Shown here: positions 46,711 to 54,683 of the stretch, piece after piece | Numbering within the stretch: position 1 is the stretch's first letter | Layout: each line of letters starts with the position of its first letter | DNA from: Burkholderia sp. SRS-46 | Lineage (GTDB): Bacteria > Pseudomonadota > Gammaproteobacteria > Burkholderiales > Burkholderiaceae | Assembly: GCF_004343775.1 (NCBI RefSeq) | Contig: NZ_PTXL01000005.1 | Coordinates: forward strand, 248,001 to 312,000 | Reading direction: 5' to 3' | DNA length: 64,000 bases | The notes under the pieces: generated by a model | Database searches by the model: none | Seen by the model: only the letters and a program-made list of their open reading frames with translations | What the model was told of the DNA's origin: nothing | Made by a program: the position numbers and the translations under genes

Positions 46711-47358
46711 TCACGGTGTCTGGTTCAACCATTCTGTCAATCCTTCCCGCGCATTTAGCTCGACGAACATCGGCCTTCCACGAAGTCGCCGTATGTAGCG
46801 CATGAGATTTGGCCACGATGTCGCTGGGCGCGGCATATTGCGCGTCCAGCGCATAAGCATGAGCGCCAGGAAGTCAGCGGTACTCAATTGATTGCCGATC
46901 AGATACTGGCGACCATCCCCGAGCAAACTGTTTAGATGCTCCATGGCCCCTTCGATTTGCCCACGCGCAAACTCCTTCACGGCTGCGGCGTTTGACGGTT
47001 CACCGTCGACATCCGCGTAGAACCAGCTTCGCATCGCCGGCAACAACGTGTTCGCAAGATAGATCATCGTCTCGAACCACTCGGAACGCACCGGTGAGTT
47101 CGGGGCCGGTGCGAGCCCGGACTCGGGATGTCGTTCAGCAAGGAGCATCAGCAACGCGGTCGATTCTCCTCGTGGTATGCCATCGATTACGAGAGTTGGC
47201 ACGCGACCGGAGGAATTCAGGCGCAAATACTCTGGGTCGCGCTGCGCGCCCGCGTCAATGTCAACGAGCCTTGTTTCGAACGGTACGCCCAGTTCGAGTA
47301 GCATCCAGTGCACCGCCATACTTGCCGCGCCCGGTGTGTAGTACAGAATGTAGGACAT
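46711..47358 (-). CDS. Glutathione S-transferase family protein
   Basis: A 215-residue protein with an N-terminal thioredoxin-like domain (ILYYTPGAASMAVHWMLLEL, then SGRVPTLVIDG with the cis-Pro loop, then ESTALLMLLAERHP) and a C-terminal helical domain (YLIGNQLSTADFLALMLMRW). It is cytoplasmic and probably conjugates or isomerises small electrophiles with glutathione. It faces the monooxygenase operon tail to tail. IS66 lies upstream, so its own promoter may have been disturbed. Full length. Confidence 0.9.
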   Translation of the reverse strand: MSYILYYTPGAASMAVHWMLLELGVPFETRLVDIDAGAQRDPEYLRLNSSGRVPTLVIDGIPRGESTALLMLLAERHPESGLAPAPNSPVRSEWFETMIYLANTLLPAMRSWFYADVDGEPSNAAAVKEFARGQIEGAMEHLNSLLGDGRQYLIGNQLSTADFLALMLMRWTRNMPRPATSWPNLMRYIRRLRGRPMFVELNAREGLTEWLNQTP

Positions 47359-47397
47359 GGTCTGATTCCGGTTCAGGTTTGAGCTGCCGCTACTATG

Positions 47398-48681
47398 TTA
47401 GCAATGGGGGACGCCAGTTGACGCGGCAAGTGTGCCTGTTACGTTCTTCAATCTCGGGGAAGCAGTAGCTGAAACAGGCGTGTTCCAAGGAAGAAGTGCA
47501 GCATAGTCGTCAGCGGTGGTCGCGAGCGGCAACTTCGCGAACAACCATACGAGGTAGTGGTAGGGATCGATTCCGTTTGCCTTGCACGTCTCAACGAGAG
47601 AGTACAGGTTGGCGCTGGCCTGCGCACCGGCAACCGTGTCTGCGAACAGCCATCCCTTGCGACCAACGACGAACGGTCGGATTGCGTTCTCGCACAAATT
47701 GTTCGAGATCGGCCAGTTTCCGTTCTCAATGTAGCGGATAAGCTTGGGCCACTGTCTGCTCATGTACAGCAACGCCTTGCCGAGCAGACTCGACGGCATG
47801 ACGGTGGGCAGATGCTCGGCCAGCATGTGCTCAATGATGGCGAGCACGCGGGCGCTGTACCGGGCGCGCAGTCGCTGCCGGCGTTCAGACATCCACTTCG
47901 CGCTTCGCGCCTCGGCCGCGAACAGCTTGCCGATCAGCACGACGAAGCGCGTGGCTAGCAGATCAGGCGAGCGTGCCGCCTTCTGCACCGACTCCTCGGC
48001 CTTGATGAAGCCGCGGCGCACGTGCGCCCAGCATCCGAGATGCACGAGCTGCTGATCGTGGGCGATGCCGTTGTAAAGCTCGTACCCGTCCGTCATCAGA
48101 ACAGTGCCGGGCTGCACGCCGGCATAGAACTTCTGCGCATGTCGGGCGCCGCGCCCCGGCGAGTACGAGAACATTCGCACCGGCGGCCCTGAGCCGTTGA
48201 CCTGTGCCCACAGGTAGCTCTTTGCCCGAGGCCTTCGTCCCGGTTCTTTCAGCATCTGGAACGTTGTTTCGTCGCCGTAGATCAAGTCCGATTCGAGCAG
48301 CGCGTCGCGCATCAGGTTGATCACCGGCTGCGCGGCCAGTCCTACCCGCACCACGCTGGCGGCCAGCGTGTTCGACGAGATGTCGCCGCCGAAGCGACGC
48401 AGCAGCGTGGCCTGACGATACAGCGGCATGCCGTACTGGTACTTGCCGGCGATGATCCACGCCAGTGCCTCGGCTTCGTTGAACAGGCCGAGCTGGTCGG
48501 CATGGCGCGCCTCGCTCGATGCACCGAACAGTTCGTGCTTGTAGGCCCGCAGTTTCTCTTCGGCCAGATCACGTTGGGCCGTCACGAGCCGGAGTTCGCC
48601 GCGCAGCGCATCGCGTTCGGCGCTCGCGGCAAGCAGCGCCTCGTACTCCTCGGCGCTCAGCATGATGGGGCGATTCGGCAT
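47398..48681 (-). CDS. tnpC: IS66 transposase TnpC with in-frame deletion
   Basis: A 427-residue TnpC from ATG 48681. The N-terminal coiled region (ERDALRGELRLVTAQRDLAE, then YKHELFGASSEARHADQLGL) runs at NEAEALA directly into WIIAGKYQYGMPLYRQ. In normal TnpC a zinc-binding segment of about 100 residues lies between those points. The DDE part (DLIYGDETTFQMLK, MTDGYELYNGI, WPISNNLCENAIRPF) is complete. The deletion keeps the frame, so a shortened protein can still be made. Confidence 0.85.
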   Translation of the reverse strand: MPNRPIMLSAEEYEALLAASAERDALRGELRLVTAQRDLAEEKLRAYKHELFGASSEARHADQLGLFNEAEALAWIIAGKYQYGMPLYRQATLLRRFGGDISSNTLAASVVRVGLAAQPVINLMRDALLESDLIYGDETTFQMLKEPGRRPRAKSYLWAQVNGSGPPVRMFSYSPGRGARHAQKFYAGVQPGTVLMTDGYELYNGIAHDQQLVHLGCWAHVRRGFIKAEESVQKAARSPDLLATRFVVLIGKLFAAEARSAKWMSERRQRLRARYSARVLAIIEHMLAEHLPTVMPSSLLGKALLYMSRQWPKLIRYIENGNWPISNNLCENAIRPFVVGRKGWLFADTVAGAQASANLYSLVETCKANGIDPYHYLVWLFAKLPLATTADDYAALLPWNTPVSATASPRLKNVTGTLAASTGVPHC

Positions 48682-48712
48682 GGCCGGTTAGATCACGCCA
48701 TGTGCGCGGTGT

Positions 48713-49063
48713 TCAGCTCATCCGCGCGTAATATCGCTGGGGATGCTTCTGGATCACGGCCAGGTCGATGCCGTCGAGCAGCCAGTGCAACTGCTCGGTG
48801 CTGAGCGTGATCGTGTCGCCTCCGTTCGGCCAGACGAAGCGGTCGGCTTCGAGTCGCTTGAGCAGCAACCAGAAGCCGTTGCCACCCCAGCCGAGAATCT
48901 TGATTCGATTGCGACGGCGGTTGCCGAAGACGAACAACGCCGAGGTCATCGGGTTCGGGCGCATCGCCTGTTCGACCAGAATCGACAGCCCGTTGATGCC
49001 CATGCGGAAGGCGACCGGATCGCGATGCAGGTAGACCTTCAGCTCTTCGTCGAACCGGAACAC
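48713..49063 (-). CDS. tnpB: IS66 accessory protein TnpB
   Basis: A 116-residue protein of the IS66 Orf2 family: FRFDEELKVYLHRDPVAFRM, then LFVFGNRRRNRIKILGWGGN, then GFWLLLKRLEADRFVWP. It is of normal length and intact. Its start overlaps the tnpA remnant and it precedes tnpC by 31 bp. Its exact part in transposition is not established. Confidence 0.93.
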   Translation of the reverse strand: MFRFDEELKVYLHRDPVAFRMGINGLSILVEQAMRPNPMTSALFVFGNRRRNRIKILGWGGNGFWLLLKRLEADRFVWPNGGDTITLSTEQLHWLLDGIDLAVIQKHPQRYYARMS

Positions 49064-49165
49064 GGCAACCTCCCCGGCATCTGGATCACCGTGGCGAGCT
49101 CATCGACGCTCGCCTCGCCAAGATCGAATTCGACACCATTCGACAGGCGCACATGTAGCGAGAGC
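49039..49165 (-). pseudogene. IS66 TnpA C-terminal remnant
   Basis: Only the last about 41 codons remain (LSLHVRLSNGVEFDLGEASV, then DELATVIQMPGRLPCSGSTK). The end overlaps the tnpB start as in intact IS66 elements. The HTH part is missing. Confidence 0.75.
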
Positions 49166-49232
49166 GCCATCAACGACGTGTCCGGTGGCATTACAGGGGA
49201 AAAGGAAATTTCTAAAAAAAACGGCGTGGTCA

Positions 49233-49919
49233 CTACGAAGTTCGTTTCAGGCCGCCAATGGCATAACCTCGATTTTGGTTCAACTCGTTTTCCTGCGCGC
49301 GCTCCAGCGCACAATAAGCGTAGTACAAAGCAACGCTCTGGTAAGACCAGGCAAGCAACGCGAAGATATAAAAAATCATGTGATGCTCGTCACCTGGGAT
49401 ATGGTAGAAGTCATAGGTGCTCGCAATAATCTGTGTAGATACCAGTGCCAGCATCACACTCGCAGCGTGAAGCTTCTCTCCAATGCTCAGCAACCGCTTG
49501 ACAACGTAGGCGAGATAAACCGAGAACAAGGACCACATCACCAGATAGAAATAGGGCCTGGCTTCTGCCATGAAGTCTGCCCCCCACACAATGACGGTTA
49601 CTACCAAGGTGCCCACCACATACGCGACATCAGCGAAAATCGATGGCTTGTACCGATGCGTAACCGCCATCATGCCCACGACGGTGATCACTGGTACACC
49701 GGCAGCTCTGGAAAATGCATCGCAAAAAAGTGCGATGCTATAAAAGACATTTTCTCCAGTTAAAGCATTGAGCATGATATTTGACGCCGAGAACGTCACC
49801 ACCAGCCACTCGATCCCGAGGAGAAGGTTGCGCTTCTTGAGAAGCTTCACGCCGTAGATTAGCGAAGTTGTGATCAATGCAAGATCAGCAAGACAATAAA
49901 GATAGAATTTGAGTTCCAT
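49233..49919 (-). CDS. Multi-pass membrane protein, 228 residues
   Basis: From ATG 49919 (MELKFYLYCLADLALITTSL) about six membrane segments follow (WLVVTFSASNIMLNALTG, AYVVGTLVVTVIVWGADF, YFYLVMWSLFSVYLAYVV, AASVMLALVSTQIIASTY, FYIFALLAWSYQSVALYY). The codon use is less GC-rich than in its neighbours. The C-terminus runs up to the IS66 remnant, so the native end may be altered. It lies downstream of the cytochrome gene on the same strand. I recognise no family. Confidence 0.65.
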   Translation of the reverse strand: MELKFYLYCLADLALITTSLIYGVKLLKKRNLLLGIEWLVVTFSASNIMLNALTGENVFYSIALFCDAFSRAAGVPVITVVGMMAVTHRYKPSIFADVAYVVGTLVVTVIVWGADFMAEARPYFYLVMWSLFSVYLAYVVKRLLSIGEKLHAASVMLALVSTQIIASTYDFYHIPGDEHHMIFYIFALLAWSYQSVALYYAYCALERAQENELNQNRGYAIGGLKRTS

Positions 49920-50165
49920 GATGCAATCCAATGGTCATTGTGAATTTAATCACCATTACGTTTGCCCATGCCAACATCAGTCTTGGCATCACCGCCCGGC
50001 GCGAGAAGCCGCTGCCGATCGATTTGGGTTTCACGCGGGTATGTCAGGCAGCTGGCGCGATCCCCGTGCCAACCAGGGCTGGTGCTCGCCCGCGCAGCAA
50101 GCGAATGCCGAAGAGACACAACCATGAGCGATGAATCGCGAGTTGTGTCATGGCCTGTCTCCTTC

Positions 50166-50849
50166 CTATCGGCTGGCGATGAATTGCGCGAGGTCCTCGA
50201 TATCCTGTTGCGACAGCGGGCCAGCCATCGCCGCCATCGCGCCGCTGGCATCGTGGCGCTTCCCGCTCTTGAAGTTCGTCAGCTGGTCAACCAGGTAGTC
50301 GTAGCCTTGGCCGGCCAAGCGCGGATACGCATCCTTCCCCTCTAGCTGCTGCCCGTGGCAGGCGGCGCAATTCTTGGCCTTGGCCAGCACTTCACCACGT
50401 GCCACGCGGACGGCATCAGCATGGAAGCTCGTATTGGGCAGCGGAGTCATCTGCGAGAAATGCGTCACCATCGACTCGAACTCGTGCTCCGACAGGCTGA
50501 GCGCAAATGACGTCATGGTTGGGTCGCTGCGTTCGCCACTGGCGAATGCCTTGAGTTGCTTCCTGAGATACGCCTCTTTCTGACCCGCCAGACGCGGATA
50601 GGCCTGGTTGACCGCGTTCCCTTCGAAGCCGTGGCAGTAAACGCAGGAATCGGCGGCACGCGGCCAAGGGCCGTTCACACGTGCGTTTTCGGCCGAGACC
50701 TTGTCGATCTCATTGCTCACGCTCAGCAAGCCATAGACTTCCGGTCCGTAGACGATGCCGCCGACTACGGCAGCAGCCGACAGCAACCAGCCTGACATGA
50801 TCAACACCCGCTTGCTGCGGCTACGTGGTTTCGTTGTCATATTCATCAT
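50166..50849 (-). CDS. Diheme cytochrome c, copy 2
   Basis: A 227-residue paralogue of the cytochrome at 38931: basic N-terminus, one anchor helix, heme sites CVYCH and CAACH, and the end GPLSQQDIEDLAQFIASR. ATG 50849 overlaps the oxidase stop as ATGA. It probably accepts electrons from oxidase copy 2 at the outer face of the inner membrane. Both heme motifs are complete. Confidence 0.9.
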   Translation of the reverse strand: MMNMTTKPRSRSKRVLIMSGWLLSAAAVVGGIVYGPEVYGLLSVSNEIDKVSAENARVNGPWPRAADSCVYCHGFEGNAVNQAYPRLAGQKEAYLRKQLKAFASGERSDPTMTSFALSLSEHEFESMVTHFSQMTPLPNTSFHADAVRVARGEVLAKAKNCAACHGQQLEGKDAYPRLAGQGYDYLVDQLTNFKSGKRHDASGAMAAMAGPLSQQDIEDLAQFIASR

Positions 50850-52342
50850 GCCTTCCTCCCTGCCGCGGCCTGCAGCGCCTGCAATGCTGCCTTGTGGCCG
50901 GAACGCACTGCGCCATCCATGTAGCCCGCCCAGATTTCCGCCGTTTCCGTGCCCGACCAGATCAGCTTGCCGACAGACGGATGCAGGGCTTCCCCGTACG
51001 TGGTGAGAAAACCGGGCGGCATCGGCGAGACGCAACTCAGCGTCCACTTATCAGCCTTGAGCCAATCACGCTGACGGAACGCGATGGGGTGCAGCGCTTC
51101 GTCACCAAACGCTTCGGCATAGATGCGCGAAAGCTGGGCCTCGGCCTCTTTCGGGTCGGCCGGCAGCATGCTGATGTGCACGAACGCGTTGATCACGCCG
51201 AACGAGACATCCTCCGGCGAGTTGTCGTACGCCCATAGCACCGGCCCCTTCGGTTGAAAGATCCAGCCGTTCAAGCCCTTGTCGCGCCAGAACGCTTTCT
51301 TGTAGACGTGCGTCGTCTTGCGTCCTGGTGCAAAGGCAGGCCAGCGGCGCTGCATTTCGCGGCGTTTTTCCGGCAGCGGCGGGTCGAAGGCGATCTGATT
51401 GCACAGCATCGGCGAGAGCGCGACGATCACGGTACGCGCACGGACCACTTCATGCGCGGTATGAATGGCGACGGGTCCGTTCTGCCAGTTCTCGATGCGC
51501 AGTACGGGAGTCGACAGCTTCACCTTGTCGCCCAGGGCCTGCGCCATCTTGATTGACAGGATCTGCGAACCGCCCGAGATGCGGGTCTCCTGCGCGCCGC
51601 CCTTGACCGCTTCGAGCCGGTCGTAATTGCATTCGGCCGAATTGACCATCGACAACCAGTGCAACAGCGACAGTCTTGCCGGTGAGGCCCCGCCCGTGAT
51701 CTCCAAACCGGTCGACCAACCGATCTGGTCTGCCGGTGCAATGTTCTTTTTCACCAGCCAGTCGCCGACCGACATCGCATCGAACTCAGCGGCGCGCGGA
51801 GATTTCCAAGGCGCGCCGGAGGGCACACTCTTGGCCAGCTCCTCGAGTTCATGCGCAATCTTCGGATCCGTGCCGAACCCGCCCTCGGTATCGACAGCGG
51901 CACGAGCGCCGCCAGCCAGCATCGTGGACTTGCCCTTCCAGTAGGTGGGAAACGTGCCAACACCCAGCTCTCGAGCCAGATCGGCAACCGCAGTCTGACC
52001 CGGCCCGATCCATTGGCCACCCGATTCCGAGAAGTAGCCGTTGCCAAGATCGTGGTTGAGGGTACGTCCGCCAACACGGTCGCGCGCCTCCAGCACCACG
52101 AAAGACTCGCACCCTGCACGTTTCAGGTCGCGCGCAGCGGTGAGGCCGGCCAGCCCGGCGCCGATGATGGCCACCTCGAGCACGTCGCGCTCTTCACTCG
52201 CGGTAACGGCCGCGCCCGCCACCTTCGGCAGTACGGACGCCGTCGCGGCTGCCGTTACCGATGCAGCCATGCCGAGAAAGCCGCGCCGCGTGAGCGCGGC
52301 CGCTTCCGGCGCCTCACCGCGTTTCTTTGCAATATCGTCCAT
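50846..52342 (-). CDS. Tat-exported flavin amine oxidase, copy 2
   Basis: A 498-residue FAD enzyme closely related to copy 1. It has the Tat signal LTRRGFLGMAASVTAAATAS, the FAD motif VAIIGAGLAGLTAARDL, RVGGRTLNHDL and the C-terminal WSGTETAEIWAGYMDGAVRS. It starts at ATG 52342. Differences from copy 1 cluster in the substrate half (ITGGASPARLSLLHWLSMVN against LTSGTSPSKLSLLYYLSMIN), so the substrates may differ. A cytochrome remnant and a second FAD enzyme lie upstream in the same direction. Confidence 0.9.
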   Translation of the reverse strand: MDDIAKKRGEAPEAAALTRRGFLGMAASVTAAATASVLPKVAGAAVTASEERDVLEVAIIGAGLAGLTAARDLKRAGCESFVVLEARDRVGGRTLNHDLGNGYFSESGGQWIGPGQTAVADLARELGVGTFPTYWKGKSTMLAGGARAAVDTEGGFGTDPKIAHELEELAKSVPSGAPWKSPRAAEFDAMSVGDWLVKKNIAPADQIGWSTGLEITGGASPARLSLLHWLSMVNSAECNYDRLEAVKGGAQETRISGGSQILSIKMAQALGDKVKLSTPVLRIENWQNGPVAIHTAHEVVRARTVIVALSPMLCNQIAFDPPLPEKRREMQRRWPAFAPGRKTTHVYKKAFWRDKGLNGWIFQPKGPVLWAYDNSPEDVSFGVINAFVHISMLPADPKEAEAQLSRIYAEAFGDEALHPIAFRQRDWLKADKWTLSCVSPMPPGFLTTYGEALHPSVGKLIWSGTETAEIWAGYMDGAVRSGHKAALQALQAAAGRKA

Positions 52343-52377
52343 CTTGTTTTCCGCCTAGCTTGAAAAATCTGCGTGAT

Positions 52378-52515
52378 CTATCGGCTTGCGATGTATTGCG
52401 CGAGGTCGTCGATATCGTGTTGCAAGAGCGCGCTGACGCCCTCGGGTATCGCGCCAGTGGCATCGCGGCCTGCACCGCTCTTGAAGCCGTTGATCGGGTC
52501 AAACTGATCTGCGCC
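52378..52515 (-). pseudogene. Cytochrome c C-terminal remnant upstream of oxidase copy 2
   Basis: The minus strand reads FDPINGFKSGAGRDATGAIP, then DIDDLAQYIASR and TAG, matching the ends of the cytochromes here. The short stretch between this relic and the oxidase start is shared with copy 1. That means the duplicated unit included this extra cytochrome. Confidence 0.8.
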
Positions 52516-52579
52516 CCGGAAGTGGGTATCGAAGACCCGATCGATGTCTTCGGGCTGCTGGGCAAGAAGGCGCTCGCCT

Positions 52580-54070
52580 TCAGGCTGCAGCGTCTCGCAC
52601 CTTGCGGTTCACCCAATCGTCCATCACGTTCGCACCGACCAGCAGCCCATTGATGACGCACCACCGGATCGGCTCGGGCGGCAGCGAGGGCGTGTCGTGG
52701 CGCAACGCAGTCAGCAGCGGCGGCTCGGTGCCGCGAATGTGCTGGGCAATCATGTGCCCCACCATGGATTGACTGGCTACGCCATGCCCCGAACACCCTG
52801 CGGTGTAGTAAATGTTCTGGTTCGTGCCGGTTTTGCCGACTACGGGAAGCGCGTCGCCGGCGGCGCTGACATAGCCACTCCAGCAATGCCGCAATGCGAC
52901 GTTCTTCAAGGTCGGCAAGCGCTCATGCAGGTTCGTCCTCAACTCACGATACTGATCGTAGTCGGGCACATTCGGCGTCTTGGAGCCGTAGGGATAGTGG
53001 ATACGCTTGACGGTCGAGATGATCGTGTTGCGTGCCGTCAGGCGGAAGCTCTCCATGCTGTAGTGGCCGGTGATGATGCCTTCGCGCCTTGACCACCCCA
53101 GCGACGCCAGTTGCGCTTCGGACAGAGGCTCGGTCTCGATTGCGGAGATCCGCAATGGCACCACCTTGTTTGCAAGCAAACCGAGCTGCGGGGTGTAGGC
53201 ATTGGTAGCAAACAGCAGCACTGGGGCGCTGACGCTACCGCGCGGGGTCTTCACCTGGATGACCGGGCCTTCGGTGTAAGACACCAGCGGCGTGTTCTCG
53301 TACAGATTCACGCCGGCCCGCAGCGCGGCACGCCGCAGTCCCATCACGTATTTGCCCGGGTGGAGCGTGCCGCCAGTCGGTGTGTATTCGCCAAAGAGAA
53401 ACGCGGGGGGGATCCCGCGCGCGCGCATTTGGGCCTGATCCAGAAATTGCGACTTGTGGCCGAGCTCGGCACCGATCTGCATCTCCTCGCGGACCTTCTT
53501 CTCCTGCGACGGATGCACGCCCGCACGGATCCATCCGGACTGCACGTACTCGCAATCGATATCGTGCTCCTTGAGCTTGCCTTCGACGAAGCCGACTGCG
53601 TCGTCGTAATACCGGACGATCTGCGTCGCCTGCTCCTTGCTGATGTTCCGGAGCATGAGGTCGTATTCGAGCCCCATTGCGCCTGCCAGGTAGCCCGCGT
53701 TGCGCCCGCTTGCACCAAAGCCAGGAAACTCGCGCTCAATGACAGCCACTTTCGCGCCTTGCCTGGCGAGTTCCACTGCCGCGGAAAGGCCTGCGAAACC
53801 GGCGCCGGCAATCACCACATCCGCGCTGACGTCGCCCTCGAGCGCGGGCCGCATGTCATCGGGCTTTTCAACCCATCCGCCCAGCGCCCGATACTTTTCG
53901 AGGTCGGCTCGCTCTTTGCCGTCCTCCACGGGGTCCGTGCGCGTATCTTGCATCGCCGCCACGGCAGGCACGACAACCGCCGCGGCTGCCGCATCTTTCA
54001 CGAAATTGCGCCGCGTCATTCCTGAACGCTTGGCTGGCTTTTCCTGCTTTGTATCGACGGCTTTGCTCAT
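52580..54070 (-). CDS. DadA-like FAD-dependent oxidoreductase, Tat-exported
   Basis: A 496-residue enzyme. The N-terminus carries a Tat signal (MTRRNFVKDAAAAAVVVPAV). The FAD motif is VVIAGAGFAGLSAAVELARQG. GFGASGRNAGYLAG, GGTLHPGKYVMGL and HCWSGYVSAAGDALPVVG place it with D-amino-acid dehydrogenase and glutamylputrescine oxidase types. GAGGGGG precedes ATG 54070. It is the first gene after the shared promoter at 54348. A cytochrome relic follows, so electrons probably once went to cytochrome c here as well. The substrate is unknown. Confidence 0.88.
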   Translation of the reverse strand: MSKAVDTKQEKPAKRSGMTRRNFVKDAAAAAVVVPAVAAMQDTRTDPVEDGKERADLEKYRALGGWVEKPDDMRPALEGDVSADVVIAGAGFAGLSAAVELARQGAKVAVIEREFPGFGASGRNAGYLAGAMGLEYDLMLRNISKEQATQIVRYYDDAVGFVEGKLKEHDIDCEYVQSGWIRAGVHPSQEKKVREEMQIGAELGHKSQFLDQAQMRARGIPPAFLFGEYTPTGGTLHPGKYVMGLRRAALRAGVNLYENTPLVSYTEGPVIQVKTPRGSVSAPVLLFATNAYTPQLGLLANKVVPLRISAIETEPLSEAQLASLGWSRREGIITGHYSMESFRLTARNTIISTVKRIHYPYGSKTPNVPDYDQYRELRTNLHERLPTLKNVALRHCWSGYVSAAGDALPVVGKTGTNQNIYYTAGCSGHGVASQSMVGHMIAQHIRGTEPPLLTALRHDTPSLPPEPIRWCVINGLLVGANVMDDWVNRKVRDAAA

Positions 54071-54347
54071 TTCAGACCCCCTCAATCCTTGCTCAAAATG
54101 TGGACGGCCACGGCCGCCGACGATGGTGCGCTGCACATCAGTTGAAGCCTGCTCTCATGTCCGAGCGAAAGAGAACCTGCGCCGCCTTTCTTCCGTTTCA
54201 CTACCAAGGCGGGAAGGCGTTTTGCACTTCCCCGGAATGCTTTTCGTATGCAAATCCGCACTGCAACGGATGAAATCCCTCACCTCGTTCCGGAGCCGGC
54301 ATCAATCACCAACAGACGTATCGTCAGCCCTAAAAAGACGTTATCGT

Positions 54348-54382
54348 GGCCTAATATTAGCGTCGCAGCGGCCTACACTCAA
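54348..54382 (-). promoter_or_regulatory. Shared promoter/operator 2, reading toward the DadA-like gene
   Basis: On the minus strand: -35 TTGAGT (54382-54377), 17-bp spacer containing GTAGGCC, -10 TAATAT (54359-54354), then TAGGCC. CTAATATTAG is palindromic as in promoter 1. About 130 bp around it also align with the DNA around promoter 1. Confidence 0.78.
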
Positions 54383-54683
54383 GGGCGAGAAGGCTAGGGA
54401 AAATACCGACCAGGCACGAGGCAAGCGATGTCGGACCGACTCAAATTCGCATGCTGCAAGGCGCGGGATAGCGTGATAGCGCTGGAAAGATGTTTCGGGG
54501 CACAAGGTTGCCGTGGGCAGTACGCCGCCATGCCCTGAGTGAAAGATGTAGGGGAGCGCCTTGTGCACTCAACCCGTCATTGCTTGCGCACAAAGGCATG
54601 AGGGAAAGAAGCGGCATTTTTCCCCTTCCATCGGATGGGCCTATAATTTGCAGAAACCTCGTCTAAGCCATGGGAGAGTCAAC

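Larger units (their letters stand above)
47398..49195 (-). mobile_element. IS66-family element, partly decayed
   Basis: It holds tnpC (with an internal deletion), an intact tnpB and only the end of tnpA. The terminal repeats could not be defined by eye, so the limits are approximate. The missing tnpA start and the shortened TnpC mean it cannot move alone. Confidence 0.8.

Noticed and set aside
49909..50134. Two overlapping plus-strand small frames
   Set aside because: No ribosome site and no family signal. They fall in the gap between a membrane-protein gene and the cytochrome gene.
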